DNA of 64,000 nt, from NCBI GenBank assembly GCA_032622095.1, contig CP136061.1, positions 115,578,754-115,642,753 of the forward strand. Direction: 5' to 3'. The notes beneath the pieces were generated by a model that did not search any database, was not told where the DNA came from, and was given only the letters and a program-made list of their open reading frames with translations. Below are positions 27,001 through 39,000 of this stretch, piece after piece. How positions within the stretch are numbered: position 1 is the first letter of the stretch; each line of letters begins with the position of its first letter. A program made the position numbers and the translations under genes. Origin of the DNA: Siphonodentalium dalli. Taxonomy: Eukaryota > Mollusca > Scaphopoda > Gadilida > Siphonodentaliidae.

Positions 27001-30000
27001 TTTGGTCGTTGATGGCGCGGACCACGGTAATGTTATCACAGTGTAAATGGAGGCGATGATTCCGGAGGCGACGCCCCCAGACGCTGATGGCCACTAAGAC
27101 TGGGAACATCTCGAGGACACCCATATTGCGGGTCAGGCCCAAAGCATGCCAAGGAAGGGGCCACTTGCCAAAAGCCCAAAGGCCGTTGAAATAAGCGCCA
27201 AAGCCGCCGGACTGACCACCACAAGCGTCTGTGTGGAAATTGATGTCGGTATCATGGAGCCAGGTCGCAGAAGGGAAAAGGTAGATCCCATTGAATGACG
27301 TGAAGAACTGTAACCACGTGGCCAAATCGGCACGCATGCCAGAATTAATTCGGATTTTGTGATGCGGCTTAGAAAATCCCTGCAGGGCATCAATCAGGCG
27401 ACGACAAAATGGGCGGCCCGGACGAATCGCCTTGCACGCAAATTGTAATGAGCCAATGAGCGACTGTAGTTCACGGACCGAGATTTTACGGCAGCGCAAA
27501 GCCATAGCGATTTTGGACTGAATGGCTGTGAGCTTCTCAGCAGGGAGACGCACCGCGTTAGCCAACGTATCGAGTTCGAGACCAAGGTAGCAGAGCTTCG
27601 AGGTGGGCGAGACCGTTTTTTCATGAGCAATAGGTACGCCAAGATCAGAGCAAACGCGATGAAACATGTCAAGACTGTCTGAGGCCTGGGACGTGGCTGG
27701 CGGACCACAGAACAGGAAGTCATCGCAGTAGTGCAAGATGTGTGGGTTGCCGGACCGCTGCTTAACAACCCATTCCAAAAATGTCGAGAATTTTTCAAAA
27801 GTTGCGCACGACACGCTGCAGCCGAAAGGTAAGCATTTGTCGAAATAATACATGTCGTCCAGTTTAAAACCAAGTTGATCGAAATCGCCCGGGTAGATGC
27901 GAAGATTACGATAAGCAGCCTCCAAATCCCCGCGCGCGAGCAAAGTCCCGGCCCCAAGGGACTGGATGGTGGCAACAGCAGCGTCAAAACTGGTATATGT
28001 GACAGTAGTGAATTCGCGCGGAATATGATCATTGAGCGACTGGCCTGCCGGATAGGAGAGGTGATGGATGAGACGGAATGAGTCAGGTTCATGTTTAGGC
28101 ACCAGTCCAAGCGGCGACACGCGGAGCGTTGGAATTGGACGAGCACAGAAAGGACCAGCAATGCGACCAAGGCGAACTTCCTTAAGGATCTTTTCCCGGA
28201 CGACCTCGGGACGGTCACGAGCAGACTTGAGGTTCGGAGCGTCAGTTGGCAGACGCGGGCCAGTATAATGGAGTGGAAAACCATGAGTAAAACCGAACCG
28301 GAGTTCCCGCGCGACTTGGTGGCGAGGGTACCTCCCAAGCCACCAACACAAATAGTCTAGATTAACGGCGGAAGGGGCGAGCTGGTAGACGCTGCTGGCG
28401 ACCGCCGCGGGCTGAGCGGCGAAAGTCTTGTCCATGGGCAGCGGTTGCGGCATGAGGCTCTGAGCAGATGTTGCAGATGTGTCGAAAACGACAGGTTGGC
28501 CAGGAGCAGCGGCCGGCGTTGAATTCAAAACAGACGGGACTGGGACGGCCCGGACGCGTGGGAAAATTGTCCGCACGCCCGGAGGCACGAACCGGAGGCG
28601 GAGTCGGCTGCGGAGGTTGCCGAACCTGGGGCGTCATGACCAGCAGCCAAATGTTAGGGTCGATGGTCTCCCAAGGAGTAGCTGTATTACCATCCCACTT
28701 CAACCGAAATTGGGTATCGTACACCTGCCAGGCAGATCCCCCACATTTAGCAGCCGCCCAACGAATGGTGCGCAGGTAACGCAAAAGGGGCTGGGCCGAC
28801 GATTCAGGGTGAACGTCGAGGTATACCGAAATGAAAGTGAGAAATGCATCGGTCCACGAGTCAACAGACGTTATTGGAGCAGCATGCCCGCTTGGCGCAA
28901 CACGGATTCGCCCGGAAGCAGAGACAACCAACTGATGGGGGTCAACGGTATGAATAGAGGCGGCAGGTTCCTGCAGCTGATCCAAATTGATAAAATCGCC
29001 CCGGAAAATTTTGTCGCGAATAGATCGGGAAACATGAGAGCCATAGCCATCTGCCGCCGTAGGAATCGGCAAGGGGGCGTCCCAAGGGGAGACCAGCGAG
29101 GATGGAAAACTAAATAAGGCATTACCCGGATCAGTTCCGTCTCTTGCCGGAGCGTTCGGTCGGTGGATCACTGACGCCACACGGGAATCCTCGCGGCGGC
29201 GGAGAGAAGTGGAGCTGTCATCAGAACTGCTGCGACGACGGGTCGACAAAGGAGACGCTGATGGTGACCTGGATCCATAGCGCGGAAACTTGGGGCGCGG
29301 AGAACCATCCTGTCGGCGACTAGCCTGGCGACGAGACTGACGACTGGGCTGACGACGAGGCTGACGAACAGGATCGCGGCCACGAGAATGGGAAACACGG
29401 CCACGGGAGGCGCGGCGTCCCCGTCCAGAGCCACGAGCAGGCCTGCCACGCGAATGCTGACCACGGCCGCGCACCCGTGAATCAGCCACAGATGACACAC
29501 TGGCCGAACCCCGAGAAGAAGGCCCAACACGGTCACTGGAAGCAGGACCAGCACGAGACGAGCTGGCAGACGCATCCTGGCGACTGCTACGAGATGAACG
29601 GTCGCGGGCCCGACCGCGAGATCCCGTACGAACCATAAGAGAAATATGTGATTGCCACCGAACGACAAACACAAACAGGGAAACACGTGCGCTACCCACG
29701 AAAATAGGTAACGCCGACGGAACAGGACGCAGACAGAACGCACAAGGAACAAGATGATAGACGAATAAATGAAGGCTGGAGAAGAAACACGGTGACGGAT
29801 GGAAAAAGATAGGATTTGACGACACACAACCGAGCGCGATGCGTATAATTCAAAAGTGAATTGCTTTCTCAGTTACCGGAAGGAGGCAGCATTCCGGGCG
29901 GATGTAAAATGCAGACTTTAAGTTCGGCCGATACGGAACGGATCGTACCGAAAAACCGGAATGTCTGCCGGATGACAGGATCAAAGAACCACATAAATCA

Positions 30001-33000
30001 CCCCGAACCTTATCGGCCCTGGGTGCATTATATCATATCTCAAGATCATGAAAGGAGACTTAATTATTCTTTATTACTTAATTTAATCATTGTTTTCATT
30101 AAGAAAGGCAACTACCCATAAATAATTTTCTGTATTTGAGGATATCCATGCCATGCCTGTTGATCAATGAACAATGGACCTATCCGTAGGGACCGCCCCA
30201 ATTTCAATTATAGCCAATGAGCCGATAGCTCAAACCCGGAAGCGACATACGCCTGCATAGTGATATGAATCGCACCACAAGCGGCTGCCTAAATACCATA
30301 GTAAGCTATAGGGAAATTACGAACACGAGAGCAAAATATGTCTTAAAAAGCTACAATGGTGTTTAAATTTGCATGGGGAACATGTCCGGTTGACGAACGA
30401 TATTTATACAAATATCCCGGAGTGTTTTTAGTTCGGTTTCCTAAACCAGGACGTACTAAAGACAGAATATAATCAACGGGGTATCTTCGAGTTGTTTCAA
30501 TTTTTCAATCTCCTGACACAACACTTTTGAAATTCTGTAAATAAATAGAAGCTCATTTAGTATTTAATTTGTTGAACAGATGTGTCTATGAGTAATATAT
30601 ATGTTGTGTTACTTTATGAAAACATTTTATCACCTTGCGATAATGTTATAACTTGCCATAGGGGGAATGGGAAGTTAGCAAAACAAACCATAACACCTCA
30701 GCTAGGGGCTCGATTACTAAATACCAACAGCCCCTTAAATGTTCACACTTCCTATACTGAATGGGGTATGTTGTTTCACAATGCTTTGTCGGTATGATAA
30801 AGGTGATGACAGGAAGTATGATACTATTAATTTCACTGTGTGCTTGCGTAAATACTAATCACTGGTAATAAAATTGAACAATGACAACAAATGGGTCATT
30901 AATGATACTTGAATAAACTGGTTGTATTTTCATTTGTCGTGGGACATGCCATGGTTGAGGAACAATTGTGCAACTAAGATGTTTGGGAGCAGATGGAATG
31001 TTGTGTAACTTCAAACCCTGAAGTGTTTTATCAATCCAATAACATGAGAGCACATTCCAACTAACCTAAAATAAAAGAGACAGAGATATCCACTGTAACA
31101 TTCTGTAATAACAAAATAAATAAGGATAAATTTTACCGATAATCGGAGGACATTTTCATGTGAGTATTAATTCTATACTTTTCGGAAATACTTTCACGTG
31201 CACTAATATTATTCAAAAAATCATCAATGCATGTTAAATTTGTCTATTGCGTTGTTCATTGACTACATTTACACATGTAGCGTACATGTATGCGACCCTG
31301 GACGGACCAAATCATTCGAAAATACTGGGAGCACCAATTTAACACGAATATTATCCATTTTATTTAGAAAAAACAACAAAACAAACATGGCAACGATTAA
31401 CATGATTTTGTCAAGTGAGACTAGATGGCGTGTGACTGATTAGAAATAATATTACATGTATAGTAAATGAAATATGACAGGTCAAGTTGATTTTGAGATT
31501 ATGTTGCCTATTTTCGTCAAAACCGTAAATTACGAGGATATATTCCATATATCTAAAATTCAGAAAGATAAATGGAAAAACTTACCCGGCTTTGCAGTAA
31601 GTTCCATCGAATGTCTATGCCATGGCTCAGGTGGGTCAGGTGAAGTGGGATTCTAGTTCTTTTTCTTTTTCTTGTCTTCCTTCTTTTTCTTCTCATCGGA
31701 AGCCATTTCAGCACTGAAGATATAGCGAAATTGAGATGGCTTGTGGTGCGTAGTAACAGTAACCATGCAGACTACAGGTGGCGGGACGTACGGATAGGTC
31801 CATTGGGCTGACCACCATATCTCTTAACACTGTGGCCTGAATCCTGTTGATTGCTCCCTGCTTGAGTGGACCACACTGCATATAAAACATTTGTTTGAAT
31901 TGGGCTGGAATATTTGTAACTGCTTTATTCTTCATTATAATATATGGGGGTATGATGCTATATTCAAGGCTTGAAATAGTGTGTCTGTCATTTGCAGAAT
32001 GAGGTCCCCAGAGGGTGAATTTAGTGACGCTACCCCGAAATAGCGGGCTAGCATCACCAAATTCACCCTCTGGGGACCTCATTCTGCTTACACCTCAGCA
32101 GAATGAGGTTCCCAGAGGGTGAATTTGGTGATGCTAATCACTAAATTCACCCTATGACAGACCTCATTCTGCAAATGACAGACACACTATTTCAAGGCTT
32201 GGCTATATTATGCAATTTAAAAATCTAACTCAACATTAAGATACAAATGAAGCCTCCTCTCATAGAGCCAATACAATAGGCTATTTGATGATTGGAGTTT
32301 GTGTGAAATTAATAATTATTTTAGCAGTTCTTGGTACCCAAAGGGGCAAAATATTAAAATAAAAATGTATTAAAATCCATTGTTTTTGTTATCTCTTAAT
32401 AATTGCTCAGATTCTACATACAATGAAGATGATGATATGTGTAATTCAAGATTTTTTGTCAAATAGATCCAGAGAAATTCTTTGTAGAAAAGCTCTTGCC
32501 ATTTTTGGCTGGATTTATGCAAAACGTGCGTGTCCACCTTAATATGTAGTATATCAAGTTTGTGTTTGGTGACACTTTCCCCATGTTTACTGGTCATTTA
32601 TTCAACAAAACATTATCATATTTGACAGAGTTTATTGAAGAAAAACAAGCACCTGATTACTATTTAGATAATCGGTAATGCCGATGTTGAAACCCAAGTG
32701 CTGATTGTTTCCGATTATCGTCTCATCACTACAAAAGCTATTTTTATGTTTCAAATCTTGATAGTCCTGAGATATTTGAAAACTTTACTTCACTTAAATT
32801 GTTCAAAAGTAATGCCCTAAGTAATCGACTCATTAAACACAGCGAATTATGGGTAACTTTTCAGGATTTAGTCGGAAATATGGCTTGTTGCCATTCATCG
32901 GAAAGCTCTCACTGGCAACAAGCAATATTTCCGACTAAATCCTGAAAAGTTACCCATAATTCTGCTGTGTTTAAGGAGTCGATTACTTAGGGCATTACTG

Positions 33001-36000
33001 TATCTCTTTGATTCACAATTAATGACCATGTTTTCTCTTATGTGTATATTGCTATTGTTGAGTCCCAATTAAATGTGGTACTGGAAACAAGCCTTGAAAT
33101 ATTTCTGACATTTGCAGAATGAGGTCTCCAGAGGGAGAATTTAGTGACTAGCATCACCAAATTCACCCTCTGGGAACCTCATTCCGCTTAGGTCTCAACT
33201 GCTTTGGGAGACCTAGGATCAGATTGAAGTACCACAGTTGAAGTTGGTGATGTTCACCCATCAGTCACCTTGATTATGTAATATATCTTCCGGTGTGTGG
33301 GATAGTATCACTAAATTCGCCCTCTGGGTACCTCAATCTGCAAATGTCAGACACACTATATCCAGGCTTGCTGCAGTAAAGGTTTTACGAGAACAAGAAA
33401 AATTTCATGTTAGTAATGATCATACGTACTTTCTGTAGAAGCTGTGACGGATGATAATGCTTTTGCTGCGGCCTTCGCACCGACAGCCACAGAATCTCCG
33501 CCCCCTCCAGCGGCTATCCGACCTGTCACTCCCACAATAACATCACAGTCTCCTCCAAGTGAGTAAATTCTTAGTCATGTAAGTTACTTTTTATCAGTAC
33601 AATGGAATGGGCAATTCTTTATTTGTAGGGATTTTAAAGGCCCACTTAACCCTTTCAGTGCCAAGTCCGATTTTTGTATCAACCCATATTTCCTTGATCA
33701 TTTTTCAAATTTAATGATTATAATAATGTGATACATTGATGGAAAGATTTAAATTTGAAAAATGATCAAGGAAATATAGTCTAGGCAAATATGGACATAG
33801 GTGTCGCCTGGAGAGGGAATTTATGAGACCAACATTTTTGGTTAGCATGAGCACTTAACTTTCGGAATCCGTATGTTGGCTTTGTCAGATAGGCGGACTT
33901 TTTTCGCACTGCGTGGTTTTATTGAGGCACCTGGTGATAAAATCGGTCATTTTTTAAATAAAGCCGACATATTTGACAGAGTATATTCCCACATTTTGAG
34001 AAGAAATATTCGTCCAATTTTGATACCTGTGAATGGGGCGATAACCAGAATAAGGTAATACATGTAACCATTGAATCTCAGAATGACAGTCATGACGTCA
34101 TGTGACGTCAAATAATTTTTAGGGTTAGAAGAATATGACGATTCACGCAAAGCGTTGTCTTTCGTTTCTTATAAAGTCAGAAGTAAGATGGTTATGGCCA
34201 ATTGTTTTATACCATGAGAAACTACTGCCAATTAGCTATGTTCTAATGTATCATTTATCGCTCTTGGTCGCATTATTTTTTATCAAAGGCATAAAACCCA
34301 ACCCTCCCCCCTAAAGCTGAGAGGCGTCAGGCTGTGGTGTAAGGCACACATAACGCACGTTTATGTGCCAAATTGCGAAATTAACACAACGGCCGTTGAT
34401 GGACTGCTAAGGTATTGTCTATTATATATGTGTTGATCGACACAGTCGAGCATTAAAGTAACAATATCACATATTAATCTACCTCCTGACTCAATTTTTT
34501 AACAAATTTTAGATTTTTTCCCCAAAAAAGATAATCTAAAATGCATTTTGTCTTCTTTCGGGAGGAAAAAATGAAACTAATGTATTAAGGGTGGAGATAA
34601 TTAGTGTATACGATAATTTGGTTCCGTCTTGGTTTAAAAACTGGCCTAATAACCCAAGATGGCTGCCAATATGGTGGCCGGTATATAGGTGGGAATTGTG
34701 CAATTTGTAAGAACGCACTATTACTTCCCAAAATGGCTTAACCCTTTAGCGTTCAGAACACCCCAGAGCGCCCTGCCGTGTAGCGTCCATAAAGCCCTAG
34801 AGCGCCCTGCCGCGTAGCGTCCAGAGAGCCCCAGAGAGCCCGGAGTTTTAAGTTTTTTTCAGTCATAGTTTACAACAAAACTATTGCATTATAACACAAC
34901 AAATTGCTTTCATTGTTAATGTAAATAATAAAATATATGTTACATTATTAATTGTTAAGTTTTTGTGGGGTTTTGTGGCAGATTTTGTACAATTTAATCA
35001 ATAGTTGTCAATAAAATCGCAATAAAACGAAAAGTGGAATGCGGCGGTGCTATTTTTTTAAGTCGACTAGAGAAATCAGCGTACTCGGGTAACTGTGTAC
35101 GGTCGTCTAACTGACATTTATTTATTTTCGAACTTTATTTTTATTTCCAATAAAATATTCACTTGACTTGTTTATGTTTTTATATCATATGCATCCAAAT
35201 ATAAAACAATCACTACCATTAATTTGACTAACGAAGCTACGGTAAGAGCAAGACGACATGCTGATGTTAGTTTTTGTTACTAAGGACGCCGTGTTTGTTC
35301 TTACTGCTGTGTAGGCCTATTCCCAAATAAAACTGTTTCCAATTATTATTTTATTTTTCCTAATTCTTCACATGATCATATTGACAATATTATATTTTTT
35401 ATAGAGTGTATAAAATGTATAGAATAGCAATGCGAGGAACTAATTAGAAGCTTCCAGCAAACAGCGCGTTCGCGTTTACCAATTTCTGAACACGTGGCTT
35501 CCATCCAAGCTGGGCGCGAATTTCAATCTTATAGTTATCAATAATTGCACTATTAGTTATCAAAATAGCACTATTAGTATGTCCTTTGTTACAAGTTGAA
35601 CATAGGCCAAACAATATATCGATTACCGGTAGTTTAACTGTGTACACACCTTGTGTTTTGGCACTAACTGTGATATACATTGCATCATCATTACATCAAG
35701 GTCAAGGTAACGCCTGTGTCTCAATGTGATTTATTTTTAGTATATTTCGTCATCCTTATTCAATACGATGTCTTGCTAACTATTATTTAGTTTGGCATCT
35801 CATATATTCACGAAGAGAAAAGCACTGTTATCGACCTTAATGGCCATTCAATCTTTTTCAAATGACAATATGTGATGGACATGATCTACGCATGTAAATG
35901 TGACAAGTTATATCGTAATAAACTGGGTCAAGTACATACGCATTACGTTCGTGAGGTACACAGAAGGAGTTGTTGTCAGCGCTGAATATATAGTTCTTGC

Positions 36001-39000
36001 GATATATATTTCAATTCCGACATATTAAACATTATATTGTTACTGAATAGCATTTCAACTTCTAACCTATGATTTAAAAAATTGAAATTTTAGTCTATTA
36101 ATGCTGTTTTTATGTCTTTTTTTATACATGACACACGGAGTAATTGTCCAAGTATTTACGTCGACGTTGCATCTTATTTCTGTACCCTCACGATCATGGC
36201 TTGTGTTTTGTTTACATTGGTTACTATCTGTGATCACGTGTCAACAACAGTTAATCAGATTTTTACAATGCTGGAATAAATTTCACAATGCATTTCCACA
36301 TTTTATTGAATTTCGTTGGTACATTATTAAATGCAAATAAATAGAAGTTGGTTAACACTTTGCTAGTGATTGTGGAAAAGTGAAGGTAATTCTGGAAATC
36401 GAGGTTACAACGTCAAACTTCATACAAAATCTTAGCGGTGTTTTTGTTGATAAAATATTGGGGATAATTTTATTAAACGATGTCAAAGTATGGTACGCAT
36501 TCATATGGACATGAACTAGAGTGATTGGTGCACATGTAGATGTGAAAATTTAAAGGAATGCACGCGTAAAACGATCTCATTATTTTATTAGTAAGTGATT
36601 GCTAACAGTAAAGAAAGTACGGCAACTGTGTTTCCTTGCCGTCTTACGTAATACACAACTCAATCGACGACGTTTTCTGTTTTGCAAATTTATATATGCA
36701 ATATATAATGGGGGATAATTTTGTTTAACGATGTCAAATTATGGTACGCATTCATGTGGACATGAACTAGAGTGATTGGTGCACATGTAGATGTGAAAAT
36801 TTAAAGGAATGCACTGCAAAACGATCTCATTTTTTTTATTTGAAAGTGATTGCTAACAGTAAAGAAATTATGGCGACTGTGTTGTCTCACGCAGTACCGT
36901 ACACAACCAGATCTCCGGATTTTTTTGTTTTGCAATATTTCTGTTGATAAATTGAACACAATAATACGATAAATTTTCTGAAATTACCAGCTGAAATGAC
37001 AGCAATAAAATTCAGAATCTGATACATTTCAATGTGAAATTGATTTTAATTCTATGCAACGAATCAGGGTCAAGAAAAATCCGGAAAGATACCTACCAAC
37101 TCCATGGTGTCTCCTTGTTCTCCATCGCCAGATGGAATATATGATCAAACAAATCATCTTACCTGCTCTTCCCATACTAAGGATGTAGTATGAATTAAAT
37201 AAAAACAAATTGCACATTGCCAATGGGGGGGGGGGGGGGGGACTTGACTTTCATAAATATGAAAATCAATTGTTACCAATTAATTAAAATAAAATAAACC
37301 ATCCTTGCAGATAAACAAGAGCCACCATAAGATTTAATAATACATTTTTTCCTATAACTTTGACGTTACCAGAAAGTTATGTTGGCTGGGGTGACGACGT
37401 TCTCTCCTATCAGTATTGGTGTGGGTAATGACGGTAGACATATTACTGTTGGGTAAAGGGTTAATTGTAACAACGGCCGTTGATAAACTGCAAGAATTTT
37501 ATGTAATATCCATCGACTAGAACATTTAAGTAAAACCGGTACACAAAGCACCTCCTGGTCCCAATTTTTGATTAAATATTTAATTAGTTTAGTCTAAAAC
37601 TAATTGAAAACCTATTTTTGTCATCTTCTCGAAATGCATAAAGACAATAATGTAGTGTGGGTGGATATAATTTGTATGTACGATCATTTAATGCCGTCGG
37701 CGGATACTACATGACATATTAACTCCAAGATGGCTGCCAATACGGTGGCCGGTATATGGCTGGAAATTGTAAAATATGTCATGTCGAAATTAACACCAGC
37801 ATCGCAATGCAACGTCTTATAAAGCCAATAGTCATATTATATTCATATCATTTTGCAATACTGAGACGTAACAGTGGCCATTTCTATCAAAATGATAACC
37901 AGATTGGTACCAACGAGTGAGAGGATCGACATATTTTGCATTCATTCGCGCTCAAGTAAGATTGGTTCTTCGAAATCGGTGGCATGTCGTGCAAATTATT
38001 TCACAATAAACATGGTTGATTTAAGGCAAATGGCTGTCTGACTATCTTTGCGAACAGAATAAGGGAATTATGTAGGTTATATTAAATTTAACACGACATT
38101 TAAGCATTCTTGGCACTCTCTATGGCTATTGTAACAACATGCGACAGCGAATAACAAAATTAATCAATAAACCAATTCGGATATATATCTCATCAAATAG
38201 CTCATGTTGATACGAATCGTTAATTAACCCCTATCAACGAGGCGTGGTTACACGAACGGAGCTACTGATACATTGTGTATCATGTATACCGTTCTAAAAG
38301 TAAGTTTAAATGGATCTCATTGACCAATAGCAATTGCTACGCAGCAAATTATCAAACTGTCACATCATACAGGTTCGTTCAGTTTCATCATCACGCAATA
38401 GGCTCGACGAATTTTGCATTCTAACATTTACCGGATTATTTACCATAACACATATTTCGCACACAAGGAGATGGAAACCTGGTTGATTTTCAACTTGAAG
38501 TTTGTCAGCTGCTTAAAGGGTGGGAAGTATTTGCTTGTACTAGCAGTAGATAAGTTGCAAAGTCAAAGCTCTAAGCGACACTTCCAACAAACGAAAATAC
38601 CAGCGATGTGGTAAATCACACAAAACTATCAAACTATGTTCCTATATATTTCGATTGTATGTTACTCTGTATAGTATGGTACTGGAGTCTCGTGTCACCA
38701 CATGTGCACTTGTGATTTCCAGTAGTGACTGAACAATTGCTTGTAAGACGAGGTACCCCAAATATTGACAATTATTCAATGCTAGATGAACAGTCATATT
38801 ACCCATATCTGTCTATGCTGATGAGTAGGTAGGATTACTTCTGGAAGGCTGTACATTCGGAACAGCATATAGATCGGAGTATTGGCATCGAGTTTTATCA
38901 TGTAGACTGGTACATTTTGGACTTTTTGTATCCCAGTGTAAGTTTTAGCTCATTGTGACAGCAAAATCAAAAGGACAACAATTGCAATTATTTGTATACA

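Larger units (their letters stand above)
23818..30031 (-). mobile_element. Complete Ngaro-type tyrosine-recombinase retrotransposon (antisense to host gene)
   Basis: Read on the minus strand the order is A1 (30031-29832), gag, RT-RNase H, tyrosine recombinase and SGNH hydrolase, then B1 (25049-24645), A2 (24650-24451), a 228-bp unique spacer and B2 (24222-23818). These split direct repeats, the tyrosine recombinase in place of a DDE integrase, the SGNH hydrolase ORF and the absence of the methyltransferase typical of DIRS place it with Ngaro. A copies (200 bp) and B copies (405 bp) look identical by eye and all four ORFs are open, so the insertion is young and may be autonomous. CATTAT is shared by both edges and by the B1/A2 junction, as expected if a circular intermediate recombined at that core; there is no target duplication. 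The element is visibly more GC-rich than its intron. Confidence 0.93.

Noticed and set aside
29637-29825. 63-residue N-terminal extension of Gag
   Set aside because: Hydrophobic and Phe/Val-rich, unlike the Arg/Ser-rich Gag that follows at a good Met; probably 5' leader.
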